Shown here piece after piece: positions 1-8,308 of a stretch of DNA of 64,000 nt. Source of the stretch: Mytilisepta virgata (Eukaryota > Mollusca > Bivalvia > Mytilida > Mytilidae); the NCBI GenBank assembly GCA_028015205.1, contig CM051520.1, positions 36,385,528 to 36,449,527 on the forward strand. The letters are read 5' to 3'. The notes below the pieces were generated by a model. The model saw nothing but the letters and a program-made list of their open reading frames with translations. It did not search any database and was not told the DNA's origin. The position numbers were made by a program, and so were the translations under genes. Numbering within the stretch: position 1 is the stretch's first letter; every line of letters starts with the position of its first letter.

Positions 1-390
1 GCTCATCGCTGCTCTTCTCTTGCTCTTTGCTGCTCAACGCTGCTCTGCACTGTACTCAGACCTGAAAGCACCCTAAAGACAATCGTTTACCCTAACACTA
101 GTACCACTTCAAATTCATAAGGGATTGAGCCAGATTGAATTATCTCCCTTTTCCCGCTCTTCTCGGTCGTCTCTGGATCTTTGATTGAATTATCTCCCCT
201 TATCCCGCTCTTTTCATCTGTGAGTGATGTTTTCTGTGAGGACTAGGATTGGATTATGTCCCCTTACCTCAAGTTGATGCTTGTCACCGCTCAATGGAGG
301 GGTGTCCTTAGCAACGGCGGTCTATTTCATTGCTCTATGCTTCGCTTCTCTTCGCTTGCTCTTCGCTGCTCCATGCTGCTCATCGCTAAT
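1..390. repeat. Outer end of left arm, degenerate repeat block
   Basis: This is the mirror of 13,481-13,871. It contains two kinds of motif: GCTCTTCTCTTGCTCATCGC-like pyrimidine-rich repeats and blocks with TTATCTCCCCTTATCCCGCT. I see no coding capacity. In the right arm the same block is followed by a second direct copy outside the palindrome (13,906-14,190), which suggests that the left arm continues similarly beyond the window edge. Confidence 0.8.
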
Positions 391-499
391 AATGACTATA
401 TTCACCTGCTGATTTAAGATTCTTGGGGTTACTTGTCGGTGTTTTCGCTGCTGCTTCCGCTCTTGCTGCTTGTTGGTGTTCGTCATTGCTGCTCTTATC

Positions 500-2530
500 T
501 TGTTCATCGCTGTTTTTCTCGTGCTCTTTGCTGCTCATCGCTGTTTTTCTCTTGTTCTTTGTTGCTCATCACTGTTTTTCTCTTGTTCTTTACTGCTCAT
601 CACTGTTTTTCTCTTGTTCTTTACTGCTCATCGCTGTTTTTCTCTTGCTCTTTACTGCTTATGGCTGTTTTTCTCTTGGTTTTTTGTAGCTCGTCGCTGT
701 TTTTCTCGTACTCTTTGCTGCTCATCGCTGTTTTTCTCGTGCTCTTTGCTGCTCGTCGCTGTTTTTCTCTTGTTCTTTGTTGCTCATCACTGTTTTTCTC
801 TTGCTCTTTACTGCTCATCGCTGTTTTTCTCTTGTTCTTTACTGGTCGTCACTGTTTTTCTCGTGCTGTTTACTGCTCATCGCTGGTTTTTCTCTCGCTC
901 TTTGTTGATCATCACTGTTTTTCTCGTACTCTTTGCTGCTCATCGCTGTTTTTCTCTTGCTCTTTACTGCTTATGGCTGTTTTTCTCTTGTTCTTTACTG
1001 CTCATCACTGTTTTTCTCTTGTTCTTTACTGCTCATCACTGTTTTTCTCTCGTTCTTTACTGCTCGTCGCTGTTTTTCTCTTGCTCTTTACTGCTTATGG
1101 CTGTTTTTCTCTTGTTCTTTACTGCTCGTCGCTGTTTTTCTCTCGTTCTTTACCGCTCATCGCTGTTTTTCTCTTGCTCGTTACTGCTTATGGCTGTTTT
1201 TCTCTCGCTCTTTGTTGATCATCACTGTTTTTCTCTTGCTCGTTACTGCTTATCGCTGTTTTTCTCTTGGTTTTTGTAGCTCGTCGCTGTTTTTCTCGTG
1301 CTCTTTACTGCTCATCACTGTTTTTCTCTTGTTCTTTACTGCTCGTCGCTGTTTTTCTCTCGTTCTTTACTGCTCATCGCTGTTTTTCTCTTGCTCTTTA
1401 CTGCTTATGGCTGTTTTTCTCTCGCTCTTTGTTGATCATCACTGTTTTTCTCGTACTCTTTGCTGCTCATCGCTGTTTTTCTCTTGTTCTTTGTTGCTCA
1501 TCACTGTTTTTCTCTTGCTCTTTACTGCTCATCACTGTTTTTCTCTTGTTCTTTACGTCTCATCGCTGTTTTTCTCTTGCTCGTTACTGCTTATCGCTGT
1601 TTTTCTCTTGGTTTTTGTAGCTCATCGCTGTTTTTCTCGTGCTCTTTGCTGCTCGTCGCTGGTTTTTCTCTTGTTCTTTGTTGCTCATCACTGTTTTTTC
1701 TCTTGCTCTTTACTGCTCGTCGCTGTTTTTTCTCTTGTTCTTTGTTGCTCATCACTGTTTTTCTCTTGCTCTTTACTGCTCGTCGCTGTTTTTTCATTTG
1801 TTCTTTGTTGCTCATCACTGTTTTTCTCTTGCTCTTTACTGCTCATCGCTGTTTTTCTCTTGGTTTTTGTAGCTCATCGCTGTTTTCCACGTGCTCTTTG
1901 CTGCTCATCGCTGTTTTTCTCGTGCTATTTGCTGCTCATCGCTGTTTTTCTCTTGGTTTTTGTAGCTCGTCGCTATTTTTCTCGTGCTGTTTACTGCTCG
2001 TCGCTGTTTTTTCTCTTGTTCTTTGTTGCTCATCACTGTTTTTCTCTTGCTCTTTACTGCTCATCACTGTTTTTCTCTTGTTGTTTACTGCTTATCGCTG
2101 TTTTTCTCTTGGTTTTTGTAGCTCATCGCTGTTTGTCTCTTGCTCTTTACTGCTTATCGCTGTTTTTCTCTCGCTCTTTGTTGCTCATCGCTGTTTTTCT
2201 CTTGGTTTTTGTTGCTCGTCACTGTTTTTCTCGTGCTGTTTACTGCTCGTCGCTGTTTTTCTCTTGTTCTTTACTGGTCATCGCTGTTTTTCTCTTGCTC
2301 TTTACTGCTCATCGCTGTTTTTCTCTTGCTCTATGCTTCTCATCGCTGTTTTTTCTCTTGTTTTTTGTTGCTCATCACTGTTTTTCTCTTGCTCTTTACT
2401 GCTCATCAATGTTTTTCTCTTGTTCTTTACTGCTCATCGCTGTTTTTCTCTTGCTCTTTACTGCTTATGGCTGTTTTTCTCTCGCTCTTTGTTGCTCATC
2501 ACTGTTTTTCTCTTGTCCTTTGTTGTTCAT
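500..2530. repeat. 31-bp minisatellite array, left arm
   Basis: About 65 head-to-tail copies of a 31-bp unit (consensus begins TGCTCATCGCTGTTTTTCTC and continues TTGCTCTTTAC), with unit variants of 30-32 bp. The plus strand here is almost entirely pyrimidine plus scattered G, so the array has strong strand asymmetry. Because 31 is not a multiple of three and the unit lacks stop codons in several frames, long Cys/Phe/Leu-rich open frames occur on the plus strand; these cycle through all frames and are not genes. Confidence 0.95.
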
Positions 2531-2935
2531 CGCTACTCCTTACCTTACTCGCGTGCTTATTTCGTTTTTTGGGGCTACTTGTCTCTGTTTTCGCTGCCAC
2601 TACTGCTCCTGCTGCTTTTTGCTGTTCGTTATCGCTGCTCTTCTCTTGCTCATCGCTGATCCTTTCTTGTTCTTTGCTGCTCATCCCTACTCAGGGCCTT
2701 ACTCGCGTGCTCATTTCGCTCCTGCTGCTTGTTGCTGTTCGTCATCGCTGTTCGTCATCGCTGCTCTTCTCTTGCTCATCACTGCTCTTCTCTTGCTCAT
2801 CGCTGCTCTTCTCTTGCTCTTTGCTGTTCATCGCTACTCATGATCTTACTCGCGTGCTCATTTCAGTTTTTGGTGCTATTTGTCACTTTTAATCGCTGCT
2901 GCTGCTACTGCTGAAGGAATATAGTTTACTGCTGA
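2531..2935. repeat. Degenerate CT-rich flank of the minisatellite
   Basis: Irregular copies of TCGCTGCTCTTCTCTTGCTCA mixed with three copies of a block containing CTTACTCGCGTGCTCATTTC (near 2,540, 2,698 and 2,840). It mirrors 9,814-10,218. No gene is visible. Confidence 0.75.
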
Positions 2936-3054
2936 TGATCGGAAGGCCACTCGGTACTCATGTTGTCGGTTTGATTGGTAGATCAAGACTGATCGATGTG
3001 ATTGTATACTGGGATATTTATCGACGACAAACACAAATGAAACAGTTTCATATT

Positions 3055-3564
3055 TTATTTTACAAAATCTACATCAGTCAATGTTTTAAGTTCTGGTTCT
3101 TTCTCTTCAAACAAAGGTATGATCTTCTTCAGTTCTTTCCATTCGAAGGTGTCCAAGCCGATTCCTCTCTTTGTTGGACGATAGGTCCAGTCTCCCCGGG
3201 GTATAAAGTGCTTTCTTATCCAAATAGTGGGGTATGGGGATTTGACGAATACATTGTCCCCAATGTGATATCTCCAGTCGACTAGTTCTTTATCCTGTAC
3301 TCTACCGATCAAATCATCCAGAACATCAGTAGTCTCGCATAAAGCTTTCCATTGTATCAACGATAAGCTCACTCCGGTCTTGGTGGGCACCGTTTCACTT
3401 TCCCAAAATCTGAGATCTACTCTTTTACTGCCATTCCATTCTGTCAGCTCTGCATACGTTCCTCCACCAAGTAGTACTTTCAAAGGAATATCGGAAGCTG
3501 TCATGGCGTCTTGGACGATATCGCTCTCGGTCTGGTCTTTGGTTTTCTTTTCTTTACGAGACAT
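3055..3564 (-). CDS. Tandem PC4-like ssDNA-binding protein, left-arm copy
   Basis: Inverted copy of the 169-residue gene at 9,185-9,694, apparently identical in protein sequence. It is read outward, away from the palindrome centre, with the promoter at 3,595-3,735 and an AATAAA signal spanning its stop codon. The domain analysis is given for the right-arm copy. That both copies stay intact means either very recent duplication or selection on both. Confidence 0.75.
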   Translation of the reverse strand: MSRKEKKTKDQTESDIVQDAMTASDIPLKVLLGGGTYAELTEWNGSKRVDLRFWESETVPTKTGVSLSLIQWKALCETTDVLDDLIGRVQDKELVDWRYHIGDNVFVKSPYPTIWIRKHFIPRGDWTYRPTKRGIGLDTFEWKELKKIIPLFEEKEPELKTLTDVDFVK

Positions 3565-3594
3565 GTCGGCTGACTGATTCTTCTTCTTGCTGGT

Positions 3595-3735
3595 CTATTT
3601 ATATATATATTTGTAAAGATGGACTGGATTGGTTCTTATATTATGAAACGTGAAACATGATTGGCTATCTTTCCGACATCGTGATTGGTTAACTTCTCCC
3701 ATTCCGATTGGTCGAAAATCTGGTATTTTCATTGG
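3595..3735 (-). promoter_or_regulatory. CCAAT-array/TATA promoter, left-arm copy
   Basis: Mirror of 9,014-9,154. On the plus strand the five CCAAT boxes appear as ATTGG, about 24 bp apart, next to a TATATATAAATAG element that precedes the start codon of the tandem PC4 gene. Confidence 0.6.
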
Positions 3736-3919
3736 TCAATTCCAACCGTTTCGATAGATCAACACGATGGTACACTGTCCAAATATGTGGCGCCCAATCC
3801 GGAAACTGCTCACAATAGGTACGAGTAAACGCCGACAATACGACCAGTCTTCCTTGGTTCACCACACCGTCTTCGAACATGGCAGAGACGATTGTCTCGT
3901 ATACTCGTAGGGGGTCCAT
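3689..3919 (-). CDS. Small Bcl-2 BH1-like protein, left-arm copy
   Basis: Inverted copy of the 76-codon gene at 8,830-9,060, with the same TATA box (3,952-3,960) upstream. The reading frame is intact and shows the same BH1-like motif. See the right-arm entry for the analysis. Confidence 0.5.
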   Translation of the reverse strand: MDPLRVYETIVSAMFEDGVVNQGRLVVLSAFTRTYCEQFPDWAPHIWTVYHRVDLSKRLELTNENTRFSTNRNGRS

Positions 3920-3951
3920 CGTACGAATGACTTCTCTGACTATCTTCACTT

Positions 3952-3960
3952 CCTTTTATA
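3952..3960 (-). promoter_or_regulatory. TATA box of the BH1-like gene, left arm
   Basis: TATAAAAGG on the minus strand, 33 bp before the ATG at 3,919. Mirror of 8,789-8,797. Confidence 0.55.
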
Positions 3961-3978
3961 CATTTATGACATGAGACT

Positions 3979-4018
3979 ACTCTGCATTGACAAACTTGTA
4001 ACTGTCTACATATATACA
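3979..4018 (-). repeat. TATA-linked 40-bp element, copy 3, left arm
   Basis: Mirror of 8,731-8,770. It is an AT-rich TATATATG stretch followed by a conserved GACAGTTACAAG core and ending in AATGCAGAGT. Confidence 0.55.
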
Positions 4019-4110
4019 TGTATATATAGTGTTGCCAGAAGATCCCGATACCGGGGTTTTGTATCTGAGGCACTGGCAGTCCACCCGGACAGAGGAAAAT
4101 ACCGACAATC

Positions 4111-4290
4111 GTGTTCAGGATGAACGAGATTACATCCGCCACCTTTCCTGATATGGTTCGCCACACATTCAACCTACAAAATACGACCTTCAAGATCAAC
4201 GTGTCGTTTGGATTTATACTGAGAAACGCAGAGACCGGAGAACTAAGATACTTCCATTCCAGGACGGGGACGAATGTTCTCTGTCTCGAT
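4111..4290 (+). pseudogene. Polinton-type DNA polymerase B N-terminal fragment
   Basis: This open stretch encodes a segment with the motif KINVSFGFILRNAETGELRY. That motif matches the conserved N-terminal region found ahead of the exonuclease domain in Polinton/Maverick-type family B polymerases as I know them from cnidarian and mollusc genomes. It has no ATG in a good position, and homology seems to stop where it runs into a short repeat block (4,255-4,325), so it is a fragment and not a gene. The large open frame on the other strand (3,810-4,325) is a shadow of this one. The mirror copy is 8,459-8,638. Assignment rests on motif memory, not on a search. Confidence 0.5.
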
Positions 4291-4325
4291 GATGTTAGAT
4301 GGACATCAAAGATGGCTGCACCCAT
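4255..4325. repeat. Dispersed GATGGACATCAAAGATGGC block, left arm outer copy
   Basis: Shares a block of about 65 bp (GGACGGGAACGAATGTTC, then GATGTTACGATGGACATC, then AAAGATGGCTGC) with 6,054-6,125. A shorter version lies at 5,958-6,005 and a partial one at 6,172-6,205. The mirror copies are at 8,424-8,494, 6,624-6,695 and 6,744-6,791. The block overlaps the 3' end of the polymerase fragment, so it may mark old recombination joints. Confidence 0.65.
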
Positions 4326-4440
4326 TCTCTTGCTTTTTGCTGCTCATTGCTGTTTTTCTCTTGCTCTGCTAATGATGACCTTACCTCATTTCAGTTTTGG
4401 GGCAACTTGTCGCTGTTTTCGCCGCTGTTGCTAGTGGTGG
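4326..4440. repeat. Isolated minisatellite-like patch, left arm
   Basis: About 100 bp resembling the 31-bp array (TTGCTGCTCATTGCTGTTTTTC) and its flank (TCATTTCAGTTTTGGGGC), standing alone inside the gene-bearing part of the arm. The mirror copy is 8,309-8,423. No gene is visible. Confidence 0.6.
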
Positions 4441-4508
4441 TCGATTGTCGTTAGTCAAAGATTGGATCTGTGCGAGAGCACCCTTAGATCCGGGTTATTT
4501 AAAAGTCC

Positions 4509-4623
4509 ACTCTGCATTTATCCAGGCTTGTGACTGGCTATCATAAGATAGGCTGCATTAATCCTGCTCAATTTTTTAAGGGCACTCTGCATTTGTCCAG
4601 GCTTGTGACTGGCTATATATATA
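4509..4623 (-). repeat. TATA-linked 40-bp element, copies 1 and 2, left arm
   Basis: Two copies, about 75 bp apart, of a unit reading on the minus strand GCCAGTCACAAGCCTGGA and ending AATGCAGAGT. Mirror of 8,126-8,240. One copy is preceded by TATATATA, with a one-base difference from the right arm near 4,620. Confidence 0.6.
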
Positions 4624-4850
4624 TATAAACATATATAGGCTGCATTACCCTCCTTCCCTTTTTTTTGTTATATTTTTTTCTGTTTTTCTTTGTAATATGT
4701 TCCAATTCCTCCGTCACATAGAGTCATTGCTGTCTTCAGCTGGAGGTGGGGTCGTAGTCGTTCAATACACGGTTAAGCAGATATTTTCGTTTTTCTACGG
4801 CCTAATCCCATGATTCTTTTGATTCGTAGTCTTCCTATTCTCTCCAGCGT

Positions 4851-5282
4851 TTAGCCGTTTTTCTTGATCTCTCTATGTACGGGGTCTTTATTTATGTCTT
4901 GATGCCAGGACACCAGTCCGAGGTAATGCTTTCGTATTTCGTCTCTGTATGAGTCAAACATGTCTCTATATGCTGCCAAGCGTGCCTTGTCTTCTTCCAT
5001 TCCGGCTTCCACTACTTCGTTTACTGTCTGTGAGTATTCCGATTGATGTACTTGAAATGTTATGTTCAAAACGACTTCCCATAGGGACTGTTCGCAAAGC
5101 TCTTCGGAGTCTTCGTTGGATCCATGGTCACTACTTTGTTCCGATTCATCGTTATCGGCTTCTGTGGTGGTGTCTGAAGCTGAATCACTATAGTCTGTTG
5201 AATCCTCTTCAATACCATGTGCATTCTTTTTGTGTCGCACTAGGTTAAAGTTTTGCTTGGATTGGTATCCACAGGTATACAT
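4851..5282 (-). CDS. Acidic protein after in-frame stop, left-arm copy
   Basis: Inverted copy of 7,467-7,898, 143 codons. It differs by one visible amino acid: Ala here against Thr in the right arm, in the VNEVVE segment. It lies in the same frame as the preceding zinc-ribbon reading frame and is separated from it by one TAA codon. See the right-arm entry. Confidence 0.6.
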   Translation of the reverse strand: MYTCGYQSKQNFNLVRHKKNAHGIEEDSTDYSDSASDTTTEADNDESEQSSDHGSNEDSEELCEQSLWEVVLNITFQVHQSEYSQTVNEVVEAGMEEDKARLAAYRDMFDSYRDEIRKHYLGLVSWHQDINKDPVHREIKKNG

Positions 5283-5741
5283 TTAAGACGTCTTTATTTC
5301 CTGGTAGTCGATAGCAGAATGAGTTCCGGTCGTCCTGCAAGTGCTTATATTAGATACAGGTTCCTCAGCGGCTTGTTGATTCATACACAAGCGTTTGGCA
5401 AAGTATTCGTTTCGACATTGTTGCAGTTCAGATTTCACTTTTCTGATGAGGTCTCTTTTAAGTCTTTTCCACTCGTTGTCAATCCTTCTACATCCCTTGC
5501 AGATATTCATGTTTTTATAGAAGTCCGCAAAGCTCTTGTTCGTTTGACACTTTTTACATTTCTTGTTTGGATCCACTTTGTTGGGTCCTCCACTTGTGTT
5601 ATCCAGCCGTTTGGTTCTCTTCACTTTGGTTAGAAGTAATTTCCTTTTCCTTTGTGGTTTTGGTTTGGTGTTAGAAAGATCCACAGGTATTAAATATCTA
5701 GCAGGAACCACTAAATCAACGAGAGGCGTTTTCGATGCCAT
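5283..5741 (-). CDS. Zinc-ribbon basic protein, left-arm copy
   Basis: Inverted copy of 7,008-7,466, 152 codons, apparently identical in protein sequence. It is the gene nearest the palindrome centre in this arm and reads outward. See the right-arm entry for motifs. Confidence 0.65.
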   Translation of the reverse strand: MASKTPLVDLVVPARYLIPVDLSNTKPKPQRKRKLLLTKVKRTKRLDNTSGGPNKVDPNKKCKKCQTNKSFADFYKNMNICKGCRRIDNEWKRLKRDLIRKVKSELQQCRNEYFAKRLCMNQQAAEEPVSNISTCRTTGTHSAIDYQEIKTS

Positions 5742-6210
5742 TGATACGTGTGTGTTGTTTGACGGTCTTCAAACAACTGACGAAATTAAACAAAACCTCT
5801 GATTATATTTTCGTTAAAAGCTTTTCATTGGTGTCATGGTGACGAAGATTGCTTTTTTTTTCTATTCATTCAGACCTCACAGTTCGCTGTTCGTTGTTGC
5901 TATTGCTGCTGAGGAGGTGAAGGTGGGATTCTCACTGTTTCGTTATAAGTCACCTCTTAGTCTCGTTGATGTTACGATGAACATCAAAGATGGCTGCCTC
6001 CATGTAACGCGGACCTGAAAGAGAGCACCCTTATGAAATAGAAGTTTTAGAGTCTTTCCGGACGGGAACGAATGTTCCCAGTCTCGTTGATGTTACGATG
6101 GACATCAAAGATGGCTGCGCCCAAGTAACGCGGACCTAAAAGAGAGCACCCTAATGAAACGAAAATTTCAGAGTATTTCCGGACGGAAACGAACGTTTAC
6201 GGATTTCAGT
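5742..6210. other. Centre-proximal intergenic DNA, left arm
   Basis: It holds the TATA-like promoter of the zinc-ribbon gene (mirror of 6,918-6,947), then two copies of the dispersed GATGGACATC block. Each block copy is followed by GCGGACCT(G/A)AAAGAGAGCACCC, and the telomere-like tract follows. The short open frames here are not gene-like. Confidence 0.6.
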
Positions 6211-6290
6211 CCTAACCCTAACTCGAGTCCTAACCCCAACTCTAATCCTAACCCTAACCCTAACCCTAACCGTAGTCCTGTCTCTAACCC
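6211..6290 (+). repeat. Telomere-like CCCTAA tract, left of centre
   Basis: An 80-bp tract of CCCTAA-type hexamers, perfect for about four units (6,247-6,272) and degenerate on both sides (CTCGAGTCCTAACCCCAACT). The C-rich strand runs towards the palindrome centre. A real chromosome end would have the G-rich strand running towards the end, so this tract has reversed polarity for a telomere at the tip. Confidence 0.85.
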
Positions 6291-6335
6291 TTATCGTAGG
6301 TCTGTCTCGTACTCCTACTCTAACAACTCATACCC

Positions 6336-6413
6336 CACGTCGATGGTTCACCTAAGCAAGCGTGACTGTTTGCCTCATGTTTGTCACGCTTGCACCAGTG
6401 AACCACCGGCGTG
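6336..6413. other. Palindrome tip: imperfect hairpin
   Basis: The symmetry axis lies at 6374.5. An 11-bp stem (6,356-6,366 with 6,383-6,393; GCAAGCGTGAC) encloses a 16-nt loop (6,367-6,382). Mispairs are concentrated here: 6,340/6,409, 6,343/6,406 and four adjacent pairs 6,352-6,355/6,394-6,397. The telomere-like tract beyond is again perfectly symmetric. Clustering of mispairs at the tip of an otherwise nearly perfect palindrome is what copying an incompletely base-paired hairpin end would leave. I see no SMRTbell-adapter-like sequence at the axis. Confidence 0.85.
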
Positions 6414-6458
6414 GGGTATGAGTTGTTAGAGTAGGAGTACGAGACAGACCTACGATAA

Positions 6459-6538
6459 GGGTTAGAGACAGGACTACGGTTAGGGTTAGGGTTAGGGTTA
6501 GGATTAGAGTTGGGGTTAGGACTCGAGTTAGGGTTAGG
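6459..6538 (-). repeat. Telomere-like TTAGGG tract, right of centre
   Basis: Exact mirror of 6,211-6,290, with perfect TTAGGG units at 6,477-6,502. Across the axis the order is CCCTAA, tip, TTAGGG. Confidence 0.85.
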
Positions 6539-6917
6539 ACTGAAATCCGTAAACGTTCGTTTCCGTCCGGAAATACTCTGAAATTTTCGTTTCATTAGGG
6601 TGCTCTCTTTTAGGTCCGCGTTACTTGGGCGCAGCCATCTTTGATGTCCATCGTAACATCAACGAGACTGGGAACATTCGTTCCCGTCCGGAAAGACTCT
6701 AAAACTTCTATTTCATAAGGGTGCTCTCTTTCAGGTCCGCGTTACATGGAGGCAGCCATCTTTGATGTTCATCGTAACATCAACGAGACTAAGAGGTGAC
6801 TTATAACGAAACAGTGAGAATCCCACCTTCACCTCCTCAGCAGCAATAGCAACAACGAACAGCGAACTGTGAGGTCTGAATGAATAGAAAAAAAAAGCAA
6901 TCTTCGTCACCATGACA
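6539..6917. other. Centre-proximal intergenic DNA, right arm
   Basis: Mirror of the left-arm interval. It contains the two dispersed GATGGACATC blocks (6,624-6,695 and 6,744-6,791) and no gene. The G+C-richer CATCTTTGATGTCC motifs are shared with 8,424-8,494. Confidence 0.6.
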
Positions 6918-6947
6918 CCAATGAAAAGCTTTTAACGAAAATATAAT
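6918..6947 (+). promoter_or_regulatory. CCAAT and TATA-like promoter of zinc-ribbon gene
   Basis: A CCAAT box (6,918-6,922) is followed 20 bp later by ATATAAT (6,941-6,947). The ATG of the zinc-ribbon gene lies at 7,008, about 60 bp further on, which is a plausible distance for a short 5' leader. Inferred from motif and spacing only. Confidence 0.4.
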
Positions 6948-7007
6948 CAGAGGTTTTGTTTAATTTCGTCAGTTGTTTGAAGACCGTCAAACAACACACA
7001 CGTATCA

Positions 7008-7466
7008 ATGGCATCGAAAACGCCTCTCGTTGATTTAGTGGTTCCTGCTAGATATTTAATACCTGTGGATCTTTCTAACACCAAACCAAAACCACAAAGG
7101 AAAAGGAAATTACTTCTAACCAAAGTGAAGAGAACCAAACGGCTGGATAACACAAGTGGAGGACCCAACAAAGTGGATCCAAACAAGAAATGTAAAAAGT
7201 GTCAAACGAACAAGAGCTTTGCGGACTTCTATAAAAACATGAATATCTGCAAGGGATGTAGAAGGATTGACAACGAGTGGAAAAGACTTAAAAGAGACCT
7301 CATCAGAAAAGTGAAATCTGAACTGCAACAATGTCGAAACGAATACTTTGCCAAACGCTTGTGTATGAATCAACAAGCCGCTGAGGAACCTGTATCTAAT
7401 ATAAGCACTTGCAGGACGACCGGAACTCATTCTGCTATCGACTACCAGGAAATAAAGACGTCTTAA
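7008..7466 (+). CDS. Zinc-ribbon basic protein, right-arm copy
   Basis: A 152-residue protein starting at the first ATG after the TATA-like element. Residues 25-45 are very basic (RKRKLLLTKVKRTKR), like a nuclear localisation or nucleic-acid-binding segment. Residues 62-84 hold two CxxC pairs (C62, C65, C81, C84) in the pattern KKCKKC...FADFY...ICKGC. This resembles the small zinc-ribbon motif seen in many phage and large DNA virus proteins. A charged, probably helical stretch follows (about 86-110). A nuclear or viral DNA-binding role is inferred, not shown. An AATAAA signal lies inside the 3' coding end (7,451-7,456). One TAA stop separates it from the next open frame, which is in the same reading frame with ATG immediately after it, so the two may be one gene read through or broken by one mutation. 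Confidence 0.65.
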   Translation: MASKTPLVDLVVPARYLIPVDLSNTKPKPQRKRKLLLTKVKRTKRLDNTSGGPNKVDPNKKCKKCQTNKSFADFYKNMNICKGCRRIDNEWKRLKRDLIRKVKSELQQCRNEYFAKRLCMNQQAAEEPVSNISTCRTTGTHSAIDYQEIKTS

Positions 7467-7898
7467 ATGTATACCTGTGGATACCAATCCAAGCAAAACT
7501 TTAACCTAGTGCGACACAAAAAGAATGCACATGGTATTGAAGAGGATTCAACAGACTATAGTGATTCAGCTTCAGACACCACCACAGAAGCCGATAACGA
7601 TGAATCGGAACAAAGTAGTGACCATGGATCCAACGAAGACTCCGAAGAGCTTTGCGAACAGTCCCTATGGGAAGTCGTTTTGAACATAACATTTCAAGTA
7701 CATCAATCGGAATACTCACAGACAGTAAACGAAGTAGTGGAAACCGGAATGGAAGAAGACAAGGCACGCTTGGCAGCATATAGAGACATGTTTGACTCAT
7801 ACAGAGACGAAATACGAAAGCATTACCTCGGACTGGTGTCCTGGCATCAAGACATAAATAAAGACCCCGTACATAGAGAGATCAAGAAAAACGGCTAA
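7467..7898 (+). CDS. Acidic protein after in-frame stop, right-arm copy
   Basis: A 143-codon open frame beginning at the ATG directly after the TAA of the zinc-ribbon gene and in the same frame. The N-terminus (YTCG...FNLVRHKKNAHG) looks like a C2H2 finger that has lost its second cysteine. Residues about 25-62 are rich in Asp, Glu and Ser. The C-terminal half is charged and helical-looking. I do not recognise the family. It could be translated by readthrough or re-initiation, or be the separated C-terminal half of one protein. AATAAA occurs at 7,857-7,862, inside the coding end. Both arms keep the frame open despite one substitution (Thr here, Ala in the left arm), and both keep the TAA. Confidence 0.6.
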   Translation: MYTCGYQSKQNFNLVRHKKNAHGIEEDSTDYSDSASDTTTEADNDESEQSSDHGSNEDSEELCEQSLWEVVLNITFQVHQSEYSQTVNEVVETGMEEDKARLAAYRDMFDSYRDEIRKHYLGLVSWHQDINKDPVHREIKKNG

Positions 7899-8125
7899 AC
7901 GCTGGAGAGAATAGGAAGACTACGAATCAAAAGAATCATGGGATTAGGCCGTAGAAAAACGAAAATATCTGCTTAACCGTGTATTGAACGACTACGAACC
8001 CACCTCCAGCTGAAGACAGCAATGACTCTATGTGACGGAGGAATTGGAACATATTACAAAGAAAAACAGAAAAAAATATAACAAAAAAAAGGGAAGGAGG
8101 GTAATGCAGCCTATATATGTTTATA

Positions 8126-8240
8126 CATATATATAGCCAGTCACAAGCCTGGACAAATGCAGAGTGCCCTTAAAAAATTGAGCAGGATTAATGCAGCCTA
8201 TCTTATGATAGCCAGTCACAAGCCTGGATAAATGCAGAGT
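8126..8240 (+). repeat. TATA-linked 40-bp element, copies 1 and 2, right arm
   Basis: Two units, at 8,126-8,165 and 8,203-8,240. Each reads (TATATATA or CTTATGATA), then GCCAGTCACAAGCCTGGA, then AATGCAGAGT. A related third unit is at 8,731-8,770, next to the BH1-like gene promoter. The repeated TATA-plus-motif layout suggests a regulatory or replication-related element; no gene lies between 7,899 and 8,458. Confidence 0.6.
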
Positions 8241-8308
8241 GGACTTTTAAATAACCCGGATCTAAGGGTGCTCTCGCACAGATCCAATCTTTGACTAACG
8301 ACAATCGA

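Noticed and set aside
500..2530. CRISPR array
   Set aside because: Units are contiguous without unique spacers, and the context is eukaryotic.
433..2843. Long Cys/Phe/Leu-rich open frames across the left minisatellite (and their mirrors at 9,857-13,448)
   Set aside because: They arise from a 31-bp repeat without stop codons; the same peptide pattern appears in all three frames and ends with the array.
3810..4325. 171-codon frame opposite the polymerase fragment (mirror 8,424-8,939)
   Set aside because: It overlaps the recognisable polymerase motif on the other strand and has no family features; judged a shadow.
6211..6538. Interstitial telomere fusion
   Set aside because: The polarity is CCCTAA then TTAGGG, the reverse of a head-to-head telomere fusion.
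6154..6595. Pro/Asn/Ser-rich frames spanning the palindrome axis
   Set aside because: They translate the telomere-like CCTAAC repeat and its mirror; not a gene.
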